From Micromonospora avicenniae (GTDB lineage Bacteria > Actinomycetota > Actinomycetes > Mycobacteriales > Micromonosporaceae), in contig NZ_FTNF01000006.1 of assembly GCF_900156065.1 (NCBI RefSeq), positions 124,001-188,000 on the forward strand: 64,000 nt of DNA, read 5' to 3'. The position numbers and the translations under genes were made by a program. Under the pieces are notes generated by a model. That model searched no databases, was not told where the DNA came from, and was given only the letters and a program-made list of their open reading frames with translations. Shown here in pieces: positions 38,119 through 46,949 of this stretch. The first letter of the stretch is position 1; every line of letters starts with the position of its first letter.

Positions 38119-40305
38119 GTGCCCCTCGCCGCCCCATTCCGTGCCCCTGCCCTCCGCCGAGCGGCGCCCGCAGCCGCCGTGCTCGCGGCGGTCACGTCGC
38201 TCGTCCTGGCGGGTGCCGTGCACCTGCTTGCGGCGGCGACGGTGGTCGCGCTCGCCGGCGGGGCCGGCGCCACGCTCGCCGGGGTACGCCTCATCCGGCT
38301 CGCCATCCGGCTCCCGGCCCCGCCCGACCCGCACCTGCCGGCCACGGGTGCCCCCGAGAGCGCCTCGACGTCGAACATCGCCGCCGACGCGCACGTACGC
38401 GGCACCCGACGCCCGTCCGCCCGGCGCGCCGTCCTGCTGCTCCACGCCGCCGTGACGGCAGCCGGGCTGGCCACGGCCGCGCCGCTGCTGCTGGGACCGG
38501 AGCACCGGGTGGCTACCGCCGCCGGCTCGGTCCTGGCCGCGGCATCCGCCGTACTCGGCCTGCGCGCTCTGCCGGGGCGCTCGTTGCCGCCGGTCCGGGT
38601 CCGGCTGCGCCGGCTCGTCGACGCGGGGACCCCGGCGGTCGCCCTGGTCCTCGCCGGTTGGCTGTTGCTGCCCCGGGCCGCCGGGCCGGCACCCGCCCGG
38701 TTCGCCGTGGCGGCGCTGCTGGGGGCGCTCGGCATCATCGGGCTCACCGCGCTGACCGGGGTGCATCGCCGCCCCGGTACGGCCACCTGCCGGGGCGGTG
38801 TGACGCTCACCCTGCTCGGGCTGGTGCTGCTGGCCGTCTTCGATCCGGCGGTGGCGGCGTGGCCGCTGCTGCTGGCCGTGCCGCCGCTGCTGGTGGGGAT
38901 GCTGCTCGTCGCCGCGGGCGCGGCCCGGGCGGTGGCTGCCGAGCCCGCGCCGCTGTCCTCCGCCCCGGCCTGGCTCCGGGCGGCCCCGGCCGGCGAGTCG
39001 CCGTCGCAGGCCACCGCGGCTGTGCCGGCGGCCCTCGTGGCCGCCCCGGTGCCGCCGATGCTCGACGGGCTCGCCGACGGGCCCGCCCTGCTGCGGGCCC
39101 TCACCGTGCTGGGCGGGAACCCGCCGCCCGCCGGAGCGCTGCTGGTCGTGGAGCTGCACCTGCCGGACGGCGACACGGCGCCGCGGGCGCTGCGGGCCGA
39201 CGTGCTCGCCGAGGCGGTGCGGCGCGCACGCGCGGTGGTCGGCCGGCGGGACCTGCTCGCGCAGGTGGGCGAGGCCGGTTTCGCGGTCGTCACCGAGGTG
39301 GGGCCGATGCTGGCGTACGCGCTGGGCGATCGTCTGCTCGCCGCGCTCACCCGGCCGTACCAGCTCGGCGGGGCGGTGTTCCGGGTGCCGGCGAGCATCG
39401 GACTGGCCGAGGTCAGCGGCGAGTCGCCGCAGGACGTGCTACGCCAGGCCGACCTCGCCCGCCGGCGGGCGGTCCAGCTCGGCCGGGACCGGGTCGAGTG
39501 GTACGACGCGTTCCTGGAGGAGCAGCTGGTCCGCCGGCTCGATCTGGAACGGGAACTGCCGGGTGCGGTCGCCCGGGGCGAGCTCGACCTGGTCTACCAG
39601 CCGGTGCTGCGGTTGGGCGACCGCCGGCCGGTCGGCACCGAGGCGTTCCTGCGCTGGCGTAGCCCGGTGCTCGGTACGGTTCTGCCCGACGAGCTGTTCC
39701 CCGTCGCCGCGGACCTCGACATCGCCGGGGAGCTGGAGTGGTGGGTGCTGGACCGGGCGTGCCGGCAGGTCGCCGAGTGGACGGCGAGCAGCCGGCAGCC
39801 CTGGATGGCCGTCAACGTCACCACAGGGGAACTGACCACGCCGGACTTCGTGCAGCGTACGGCGGCCGTCCTCGCCGCGTACGGGGTGCCGCCCGAGCAG
39901 TTGGTGGTCGAGGTGTCCGAGCCACGCATCGGTGTCGAGCTGTCCACGGTGGTGGCCCGGCTGGCGGGTCTGCGTTCCGTCGGCGTGCGTACCGCCCTGG
40001 ACGACTTCCGCGCCGAGCACGCATCGCTGGCGCAGCTGCGGCGGCTCCCCATCGACCTGTTGAAGGTCGGTGCTCCCCTGGTCGATCCCGCGCCCGACAC
40101 GCAGCGCCCCCTGATCGACGTGGTGGTGAACGTCGGCGACCGGCTCGGGCTCGAGGTCGTGGCGGAGGACCTGGAGTCGGCCGCCCAGGTGCGGGGGGCG
40201 CGGCGGGCGGGCTGCCGGTACGGGCAGGGCTTCGCGCTCGCCCGGCCCGCGACGGCGGAACGGGTCGAGGCGTACTTCGAGGAGTTCCCGTCCGCGTCCC
40301 GGTGA
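38119..40305 (+). CDS. Membrane protein with degenerate GGDEF and EAL domains, second copy
   Basis: GTG 38119 (VPLAAPFRAPALRRAAP) with GAAGG upstream gives 728 residues; about six to eight membrane helices fill the first 300. The GGDEF domain is broken: the active site reads GEAGF (384-388) and the Asp-containing metal loop is lost, so synthesis of c-di-GMP is not expected. The EAL domain keeps EAFLRW (Glu508), NVTTGEL, VEVSEPRI, LDDF, LLKVG, VVAEDLE and GQGF, but the second-metal loop reads LDDFRAEHAS instead of DDFGTGYSS. It may be a weak phosphodiesterase or only a c-di-GMP receptor. Convergent with the PH gene. Confidence 0.85.
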   Translation: MPLAAPFRAPALRRAAPAAAVLAAVTSLVLAGAVHLLAAATVVALAGGAGATLAGVRLIRLAIRLPAPPDPHLPATGAPESASTSNIAADAHVRGTRRPSARRAVLLLHAAVTAAGLATAAPLLLGPEHRVATAAGSVLAAASAVLGLRALPGRSLPPVRVRLRRLVDAGTPAVALVLAGWLLLPRAAGPAPARFAVAALLGALGIIGLTALTGVHRRPGTATCRGGVTLTLLGLVLLAVFDPAVAAWPLLLAVPPLLVGMLLVAAGAARAVAAEPAPLSSAPAWLRAAPAGESPSQATAAVPAALVAAPVPPMLDGLADGPALLRALTVLGGNPPPAGALLVVELHLPDGDTAPRALRADVLAEAVRRARAVVGRRDLLAQVGEAGFAVVTEVGPMLAYALGDRLLAALTRPYQLGGAVFRVPASIGLAEVSGESPQDVLRQADLARRRAVQLGRDRVEWYDAFLEEQLVRRLDLERELPGAVARGELDLVYQPVLRLGDRRPVGTEAFLRWRSPVLGTVLPDELFPVAADLDIAGELEWWVLDRACRQVAEWTASSRQPWMAVNVTTGELTTPDFVQRTAAVLAAYGVPPEQLVVEVSEPRIGVELSTVVARLAGLRSVGVRTALDDFRAEHASLAQLRRLPIDLLKVGAPLVDPAPDTQRPLIDVVVNVGDRLGLEVVAEDLESAAQVRGARRAGCRYGQGFALARPATAERVEAYFEEFPSASR

Positions 40306-40362
40306 CGGGCGCAGCCGTACCCTGGACCGTCCAGAGAAGATCTTGGAAAGCGCGGTGAGATC

Positions 40363-42804
40363 GTGAGCCAGCAACCGCTGCACGAAGGGTGGACGCTGCG
40401 GGCCGTACCCGGGCCGCAGGTGCCGTCGGAGGTCGCCGACCGGGAGATCCCGGCGACGGTGCCCGGCTGCGTGCACACCGACCTGCTCGACGCCGGACTG
40501 ATCGCCGACCCGTTCCTCGACGACAACGAGCGCACGATGACGTGGATCGGGCGTACCGACTGGGTCTACGAGACCACCTTCCGGCACGAGCCGGACGGCG
40601 AGGACCGCGTCGACCTGGTCTGCGCCGGCCTCGACACGGTCGCCACGTTGAGCGTCAACGGTGTGGAGGTCGGCCACACCGAGAACATGCACCGCGGCTA
40701 CCGCTTCGACGTCCGGTCGCTGCTGCGGGCCGGGGACAACACCCTGACCGTACGGTTCGACTCCGCCTACCGGTACGCGCAGGCGCACCAGGACCGGCTC
40801 GGCGACCGGCCCAACGCCTACCCGGAGCCGTTCCACTTCATCCGGAAGATGGCCTGCAACTTCGGTTGGGACTGGGGTCCGACCCTGGTCACGGCGGGCA
40901 TCTGGCAGGAGATCGGGCTGCACGCCTGGTCGACCGCGCGGCTGGCGAGCGTACGCCCGCTGGTGACCCTCGACGGCGCCGACGGCCGGGTCGAGGTGCA
41001 CGTCGAGGTGGAGCGGGCCGGTGACGATCCGCTGACCGTGCGCGCCGAGGTGGCCGGCGTGGCGGCCGAGGCGATGATCCCCGCGGGGCAACAGACGGCG
41101 GTGCTCACCCTCGCCGTCAGTGAGCCGGCCCGCTGGTGGCCCCGCGGGTACGGCGAGCAGACCCGGTACCCGCTGACGGTGACCCTGCTCGGCCCGACCG
41201 TATCCACTTTGGACAGCTGGTCCCGGCGGATCGGCTTCCGCGCGGTGCGGCTGGACACCGCGCCGGACGCGCACGGCTCCGCGTTCACCCTGCACGTCAA
41301 CGACGTTCCCGTCTTCGTGCGCGGGGTCAACTGGATCCCCGACGACCCGTTCCCGACCCGGATCACCCGCGATCGACTCGCCGAGCGCTTCACCCAGGCC
41401 ATCGAGGCGAACGTCAACCTGCTGCGCGTGTGGGGCGGCGGCCGGTACGAGTCGGCGGACTTCTACGACCTCGCCGACGAGCTGGGGCTGCTGGTGCAGC
41501 AGGACTTCCTCTTCGCGTGCGCCGCGTACCCGGAGGAGGAGCCGTTCCGCACCGAGGTCGAGGCGGAGGCGCGGGAGCAGGTCACCCGGTTGGCCGGGCA
41601 CCCGTCGCTGGTGCTCTGGACCGGCAACAACGAGAACATCTGGGGCTGGCACGACTGGGACTGGCAGGAGCCGCTCGGCGGGCGCACCTGGGGGCGCGGC
41701 TACTACCTGGAGCTGCTGCCCAGTGTGGTGGCCGAGCTGGACCCGACCCGGCCGTACTGGCCGGGTAGCCCGTGGTCCGGCCGGGAGGACCTGCACCCGA
41801 ACGATCCGTCGCACGGCACCACGCACATCTGGGACGTCTGGAACACCGACGACTACACGAAGTACCGCGCCTACACGCCGCGTTTCGTGGCCGAGTTCGG
41901 CTACCAGGCGCCGCCCGCGTACGCCACGCTGCGCCGCGCGCTCTCCGACGAGCCGCTCGCTCCCGACTCACCGGGCATGGCGCACCACCAGAAGGCGGCC
42001 GGCGGCGACGCCAAGCTCCAGCGCGGCCTGGACGCGCACCTGCCGGTGCCCCGCGACTTCGACGACTGGCACTTCCTGACCCAGCTCAACCAGGCCCGCG
42101 CGATCCAGCTCGGTGTCGAGCACTTCCGGTCGCTGCGTCCGGTCTGCATGGGCACGATCGTCTGGCAGCTAAACGACTGCTGGCCGGTCACCTCCTGGTC
42201 GGCTGTCGACGGTGACGGCCGGCGCAAGCCGCTCTGGTACGCGTTGCGCCGCGCGTACGCCGACCGGCTGCTCACCGTGCAGCCTCGCGACGGTGGACTG
42301 GTCCTGGTCGCGGTCAACGACGGCGGTACTCCGTGGCGGGCCACCGCGTCGGTGGACCGGGTGGGCCTGGCCGGCGAGCCGCGGGCGAAGGCGACTGTGG
42401 AACTGGACGTCCCCGCGTACGGCACGGTGACGCTGCCGGTGCCGGCGGAGCTCGCGCGGCCGGAGGATGCCCGGCGGGAGCTGCTCGTCGCCGACGCGGG
42501 AGCGGGCGTCGAGCGGGCGTTCTGGTTCTTCGCGGAGGACCGGGAGATCGAGTGGCCGGCGGCGCGGTGGGACGCGGTGGTCGAGCCGGTCGACGGCGGG
42601 CAGCGGGTGCGGGTCACCGCCGGAACGGTGCTGCGCGACCTCACCCTCTTCCCGGACCGGGTCGACCCCGCGGCGAGCGTGGACGAGGCCCTGGTCACCC
42701 TGCTGCCCGGTGAGTCGGCGAGCTTCCTCGTCCGCGCCCCGCAGGCGCTGGACCCGGCGGCCCTGACGAGCCGGCCGGTCCTGCGCTGCGTGAACGACAT
42801 CTGA
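40363..42804 (+). CDS. Beta-mannosidase, GH2 family
   Basis: GTG 40363 gives 813 residues of the GH2 beta-mannosidase type. The N-terminal sugar-binding domain has WTLRAVPG and VPGCVHTDLLDAGLI; an immunoglobulin-like domain and a TIM barrel follow. The acid/base is Glu424 in WTGNNENIWGW and the nucleophile Glu511 in FVAEFGYQAPP, both in the expected family context, along with PFHFIRKMACNFGWDWGP near residue 155. It has no signal peptide, so it should act inside the cell on imported manno-oligosaccharides. No transporter or regulator of the LacI type is adjacent. It follows the degenerate GGDEF-EAL gene by 57 bases. Confidence 0.92.
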   Translation: MSQQPLHEGWTLRAVPGPQVPSEVADREIPATVPGCVHTDLLDAGLIADPFLDDNERTMTWIGRTDWVYETTFRHEPDGEDRVDLVCAGLDTVATLSVNGVEVGHTENMHRGYRFDVRSLLRAGDNTLTVRFDSAYRYAQAHQDRLGDRPNAYPEPFHFIRKMACNFGWDWGPTLVTAGIWQEIGLHAWSTARLASVRPLVTLDGADGRVEVHVEVERAGDDPLTVRAEVAGVAAEAMIPAGQQTAVLTLAVSEPARWWPRGYGEQTRYPLTVTLLGPTVSTLDSWSRRIGFRAVRLDTAPDAHGSAFTLHVNDVPVFVRGVNWIPDDPFPTRITRDRLAERFTQAIEANVNLLRVWGGGRYESADFYDLADELGLLVQQDFLFACAAYPEEEPFRTEVEAEAREQVTRLAGHPSLVLWTGNNENIWGWHDWDWQEPLGGRTWGRGYYLELLPSVVAELDPTRPYWPGSPWSGREDLHPNDPSHGTTHIWDVWNTDDYTKYRAYTPRFVAEFGYQAPPAYATLRRALSDEPLAPDSPGMAHHQKAAGGDAKLQRGLDAHLPVPRDFDDWHFLTQLNQARAIQLGVEHFRSLRPVCMGTIVWQLNDCWPVTSWSAVDGDGRRKPLWYALRRAYADRLLTVQPRDGGLVLVAVNDGGTPWRATASVDRVGLAGEPRAKATVELDVPAYGTVTLPVPAELARPEDARRELLVADAGAGVERAFWFFAEDREIEWPAARWDAVVEPVDGGQRVRVTAGTVLRDLTLFPDRVDPAASVDEALVTLLPGESASFLVRAPQALDPAALTSRPVLRCVNDI

Positions 42805-42810
42805 GCGCCG

Positions 42811-42843
42811 GGGCCCCTCCGCTCAACCGAGCGGGAGGGGCCC
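42811..42843 (+). terminator. Terminator of the beta-mannosidase gene
   Basis: GGGCCCCTCCGCTC at 42811-42824 pairs with 42829-42843 across a four-base loop, with one bulged G. It begins six bases after the stop. Confidence 0.8.
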
Positions 42844-42910
42844 GCCAGCACCCGTACTTGAAAGCTTTTGCAACTGCTAAAGTCTTCATGGGCTTACGGA
42901 GGAGGGTGGG

Positions 42911-43249
42911 ATGTCGGTACCGCTGTACCAGGCCAAGGCGGAGCTGTTCCGTACGCTCGGGCACCCGGTGCGGATCCGGGTGCTGGAGCTGCTCCAGGAC
43001 GGACCGAAGGCGGTACGCGACCTGCTGGCCGCGATCGACGTCGAGGCGTCCAACCTCTCTCAGCAGCTCGCGGTGCTGCGCCGGGCCGGCATGGTCAGCA
43101 CCTGGCGGGACGGGCCGCTCGTCATGTACGCGCTCAGCACCCCGGACGTCGCCGACCTGCTCGCCGCCGGGCGACGCATCCTCGGCGCCGTCCTCACCGA
43201 CCGGGACGCTCTCCTCGACGAGCTGCGCACCGACCGGCCCACCCGGTGA
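42911..43249 (+). CDS. ArsR/SmtB family transcriptional regulator
   Basis: ATG 42911 has an excellent ribosome site (GGAGGAGGGTGGG). The 112-residue winged-helix protein shows LFRTLGHPVRIRVLELL, then AVRDLLAAIDVEASNLSQQL and AVLRRAGMVSTWRDGPLVMY. It has no cysteine, so the classic metal-thiolate switch is absent. It overlaps the SulP gene by GTGA (43246-43249), a pairing seen in other actinobacteria, so it very likely controls its own operon. The AT-rich stretch TTGAAAGCTTTTGCAACTGC just upstream (from 42858) is the likely promoter and operator. Confidence 0.88.
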   Translation: MSVPLYQAKAELFRTLGHPVRIRVLELLQDGPKAVRDLLAAIDVEASNLSQQLAVLRRAGMVSTWRDGPLVMYALSTPDVADLLAAGRRILGAVLTDRDALLDELRTDRPTR

Positions 43250-44937
43250 GCGGCGCGGTCCTGGCGATCCGCGATCGCCTCCTCGGTCTGTTCCCGCAGC
43301 GCGCCGACTGGGCGGCGGCCCGGCGCTCGCCCGGCCGCGATCTGCTCGCCGGACTGACCGTGGCGGTGGTGGCCCTCCCGCTCGCCCTGGCCTTCGGGGT
43401 CACCTCCGGCCTCGGCGCGGAGGCCGGGCTGGTCACCGCCGTGATCGCCGGAGCGGTGGCGGCCATCTTCGGTGGTTCCAACCTCCAGGTCTCCGGCCCC
43501 ACCGGAGCGATGACCGTGGTCCTGGTGCCGGTGGTGCAGCGCTTCGGCGCGACCGGCGTGCTGATGGTCGGTGCGCTGGCCGGCCTCGTGCTGATCGTGC
43601 TGGCCGCGGCTCGGCTCGGCCGGAACGTGCGCTACCTCCCGGTGCCCGTGATCGAGGGTTTCACCGCCGGCATCGCCGTGGTGATCGCGTTGCAACAGGT
43701 GCCGGCGGCGCTCGGCGTCGCCGACGCGCACGGCGAGCGGGTGTGGGCTGTCGCCGCCGACGCGGTGGCCCGCTTCGCCGACCGACCGCACCCCGTCCCG
43801 CTCCTCGTGGCGCTCGCCGTCGCGGCCGTGATGCTGGCCGGCGCCCGGTGGCGGCCCGGCTGGCCGTTCTCCCTCGTCGCCGTCGCCGCTGCCACCGGGC
43901 TGGCTGAGCTCCTGCCGGTCGACCTGGCCCGGATCGGTGCCCTGCCCAGCGGGCTGCCCGCACCCGCACTGGACTTCTTCGACCTGGGCAGCGTCGGGAT
44001 GCTGCTGCCGTCCGCGCTCGCGGTGGCGGCGCTGGCCGCGCTGGAGAGCCTGCTCAGCGCGACAGTGGCCGACGGGATGACCGTCGGTGAGCGCCACGAT
44101 CCGGACCGGGAGCTCTTCGGTCAAGGCCTGGCCAATCTGGCCTCCCCCCTGTTCGGCGGGATACCGGCCACCGCCGCGATCGCTCGTACGGCCGTGAACG
44201 TACGGGCCGGCGCCCGCTCGAAACTCGCGGCCCTCACGCACGCCGTCGCGCTCGCCGTGATCGTGCTGGTCGCCTCGCCGGTGGTGGGACGGATTCCGCT
44301 CGCGGCGCTGGCCGGCGTCCTGCTCGCCACCACCGTCCGGATGGTCGAGGCCGGCTCGCTGCGGGCGCTGGCCCGAGCGACCCGTGGCGACGCCCTGGTG
44401 CTCGTGCTCACCTTCGCCGTGACCGTGGCGCTCGACCTGGTCACCGCGGTCGCCGTCGGGGTGGGCGTGGCGGTCCTCATCGCGCTGCGCGCGGTGGCTC
44501 GTACGGCCCGCGTGGAACAGGTGCCGCTCGACCGGGGCGAGCACAGCGACGAGGAGCACGCGCTGCTCGCCGATCACATCGTGGCGTACCGGCTGGACGG
44601 CCCGCTCTTCTTCGCCGCGGCGCACAACTTCCTGCTCCAGCTCTCCGACGTCGCCGACGTCCGCGTGGTCATCCTGCGGATGTCCCGGGTGTCCACCATC
44701 GACGCGACCGGCGCGCAGGTCCTCGGCGACGCCGTCCTACGACTGCAACGCCGAGGGATCACAGTGCTGCTCTCCGGTATCGCGCCCGGCCACGACCAGG
44801 TGCTCACCACTCTCGGCGTCGCCGAGCAGCTACGACGCGACGGCCTGGTCTTTCCGGACACGCCGAGCGCGATCCGGCATGCCCGGACCGTCGCGCTCGG
44901 CGTGCTCCAGCGGTCCGCGCCCGCCGTCGCTCACTGA
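43246..44937 (+). CDS. SulP family anion transporter with STAS domain
   Basis: GTG 43246 overlaps the ArsR-gene stop. The 563-residue protein has the SulP signature: an N-terminal LAGLTVAVVALPLALAFGV region, SNLQVSGPTGAM, about 11-12 membrane helices, and a C-terminal cytoplasmic STAS domain (about 435-560; ILRMSRVSTIDATGAQVL). SulP proteins move sulfate, bicarbonate or related anions, generally with Na+ or H+; the anion here is not predictable. Control by a cysteine-free ArsR protein argues against a simple metal response. A bidirectional terminator separates it from the convergent ilvD. Confidence 0.9.
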   Translation: MSGAVLAIRDRLLGLFPQRADWAAARRSPGRDLLAGLTVAVVALPLALAFGVTSGLGAEAGLVTAVIAGAVAAIFGGSNLQVSGPTGAMTVVLVPVVQRFGATGVLMVGALAGLVLIVLAAARLGRNVRYLPVPVIEGFTAGIAVVIALQQVPAALGVADAHGERVWAVAADAVARFADRPHPVPLLVALAVAAVMLAGARWRPGWPFSLVAVAAATGLAELLPVDLARIGALPSGLPAPALDFFDLGSVGMLLPSALAVAALAALESLLSATVADGMTVGERHDPDRELFGQGLANLASPLFGGIPATAAIARTAVNVRAGARSKLAALTHAVALAVIVLVASPVVGRIPLAALAGVLLATTVRMVEAGSLRALARATRGDALVLVLTFAVTVALDLVTAVAVGVGVAVLIALRAVARTARVEQVPLDRGEHSDEEHALLADHIVAYRLDGPLFFAAAHNFLLQLSDVADVRVVILRMSRVSTIDATGAQVLGDAVLRLQRRGITVLLSGIAPGHDQVLTTLGVAEQLRRDGLVFPDTPSAIRHARTVALGVLQRSAPAVAH

Positions 44938-44953
44938 GGCCGGAGGCGACCAT

Positions 44954-44981
44954 CCCCTGCCGTCCGACGAGACGGCAGGGG
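44954..44981. terminator. Bidirectional terminator between the SulP gene and ilvD
   Basis: CCCCTGCCGTC (44954-44964) pairs perfectly with 44971-44981 across a six-base loop. It sits between two convergent stops. Confidence 0.8.
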
Positions 44982-44991
44982 GCCGGGCGGT

Positions 44992-46839
44992 CTACTCCGG
45001 GACGCGGCGGTACGCGCCGTCGCTGGCCGAGGTGGCCATCGAGGCGTACGCCCGCAGCGCGGCCGAGACGGGCCGCTGCCGATCGGTGGGGGTGTACGGA
45101 CGGTCGCGCTTCTCCTCGGCGACCCGGCGGGCCTGGAGCACGTCCTCCGGCACGTTCAACTCGATCGAGCGGCCCGGGATGTCGATCACGACCTCGTCGC
45201 CGTCGCGGACCAGCGCGATCAGCCCGCCGGAGGCCGCCTCGGGGGAGACGTGCCCGATGGAGAGCCCGGAGGTGCCGCCGGAGAACCGGCCGTCGGTGAG
45301 CAGCGCGCAGGCCCGGCCGAGCCCCCGGCCCTTGAGGAACGAGGTGGGGTAGAGCATCTCCTGCATGCCGGGGCCGCCCTTCGGGCCCTCGTACCGGATC
45401 ACGACGACGTCGCCGGCGAGGATGCGCTTGTCGAGGATGGCCTCGACGGCGTCGTCCTGCGACTCGAAGACCTTCGCGGGGCCGCGGAAGGTCAGGCACT
45501 CCTCGGGCACACCCGCCGTCTTCACCACACAGCCGTCCGGCGCGAGGTTTCCGTGCAGGATGGCCAGGCCGCCGTCGGCCGAGTACGCGTGCGCCACGTC
45601 CCGGATGCAGCCACCCGTCGCGTCGGTGTCCAGGGACGACCAGCGGTTGGTGGTGGAGAACGGTTCGGTGGTGCGGACCCCGCCCGGTGCGGCGTGGAAC
45701 AGTTCCACCGCCTCCGGTCGGGCCGAGCCACCCCGGACGTCCCATTCGGCGAGCCACTGCCCGAGCGAGGGGGAGTGCACGGAGTGCACGTCCCGGTGGA
45801 GCAGGCCACCTCGGTCCAGCTCACCGAGGATCGCCGGGATTCCGCCGGCGCGGTGCACGTCCTCCATGTGGTACTGGGGCGAGTTCGGGGCGACCTTCGC
45901 CAGGCAGGGCACCCGGCGGGAGATGGCGTCGATGTCGGCGACGCCGAAGTCCAGTTCGGCCTCCCGGGCGGCGGCGAGCAGGTGCAGCACCGTGTTCGTC
46001 GAGCCGCCCATCGCCACATCGAGCGCGACCGCGTTCTCGAACGCCGGCCGGGAGGCGATCGAGCGGGGCAGCACCGAGGCGTCGTCCTGCTCGTACCATC
46101 GCTTGGCGACCTCGACGACCGTACGCCCGGCGTCCACGAAGAGCGACCGGCGTGCGGCGTGGGTGGCCAGCGTCGAGCCGTTGCCGGGCAGCGCGAGCCC
46201 GATGGCCTCCGTGAGGCAGTTCATCGAGTTGGCGGTGAACATGCCGGAGCAGGAGCCGCAGGTCGGGCAGGCCGAGCGTTCGATGGCGCCGAGCTGGTCG
46301 TCGGTGACCGCCTCGTTCGACGAGGCGATCATCGCGTCGATCAGGTCGATCTTGCTGTGCACGACCCCCTCGATCGCTACCGTCTTGCCGGCCTCCATCG
46401 GCCCGCCGGAGACGAACACGGTGGGGATGTTGAGTCGGAGCGCGGCGAGCAGCATGCCCGGGGTGATCTTGTCGCAGTTGGAGATGCAGACCAGTGCGTC
46501 CGCGCAGTGCGCGTTGACCATGTACTCCACCGCGTCGGCGATGAGCTCCCGGCTGGGCAGCGAGTAGAGCATGCCGCCGTGGCCCATCGCGATGCCGTCG
46601 TCGACCGCGATGGTGTTGAACTCCCGTCCCACGCCACCGGCCTCGGCCACCGCGTCGGCGACCAGGCCGCCTAGCTCCTTGAGGTGTACGTGGCCCGGTA
46701 CGAACTGGGTGAAACTGTTGGCGATGGCGACGATCGGCTTGCCGAAATCGTCGTCGGTCATCCCGGTGGCCCGCCAGAGGGCCCGGGCGCCGGCCATCGT
46801 CCGACCGTGCGTGGAGGTCTTCGACCGCAGCTCAGGCAT
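44992..46839 (-). CDS. ilvD: Dihydroxy-acid dehydratase
   Basis: ATG 46839 ([21 protein letters not shown]) gives 615 residues, the normal length. The iron-sulfur ligands are seen in [10 protein letters not shown] and [19 protein letters not shown], and the C-terminal half contains [19 protein letters not shown]. The enzyme converts dihydroxyisovalerate and dihydroxymethylvalerate to the keto acids for valine and isoleucine, after IlvBN and IlvC. It is transcribed away from ilvBNC and divergent from the third GGDEF-EAL gene, so control is probably separate. Confidence 0.95.
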   Translation of the reverse strand: MPELRSKTSTHGRTMAGARALWRATGMTDDDFGKPIVAIANSFTQFVPGHVHLKELGGLVADAVAEAGGVGREFNTIAVDDGIAMGHGGMLYSLPSRELIADAVEYMVNAHCADALVCISNCDKITPGMLLAALRLNIPTVFVSGGPMEAGKTVAIEGVVHSKIDLIDAMIASSNEAVTDDQLGAIERSACPTCGSCSGMFTANSMNCLTEAIGLALPGNGSTLATHAARRSLFVDAGRTVVEVAKRWYEQDDASVLPRSIASRPAFENAVALDVAMGGSTNTVLHLLAAAREAELDFGVADIDAISRRVPCLAKVAPNSPQYHMEDVHRAGGIPAILGELDRGGLLHRDVHSVHSPSLGQWLAEWDVRGGSARPEAVELFHAAPGGVRTTEPFSTTNRWSSLDTDATGGCIRDVAHAYSADGGLAILHGNLAPDGCVVKTAGVPEECLTFRGPAKVFESQDDAVEAILDKRILAGDVVVIRYEGPKGGPGMQEMLYPTSFLKGRGLGRACALLTDGRFSGGTSGLSIGHVSPEAASGGLIALVRDGDEVVIDIPGRSIELNVPEDVLQARRVAEEKRDRPYTPTDRQRPVSAALRAYASMATSASDGAYRRVPE

Positions 46840-46949
46840 GTACACCAGTCTGGCACCGGGCCGGCGAGGACCCCCGCGCGTGTACGCCGTGTCCCAACAG
46901 ATGCACATCCGGGACCCCACGGAGAGCGCTCATCCGGCACAGTAACTGC

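Noticed and set aside
42868..43245. Longer start for the SulP transporter through the ArsR gene
   Set aside because: The sequence before 43246 is the ArsR gene in another frame; the GTG overlapping its stop is the natural start.
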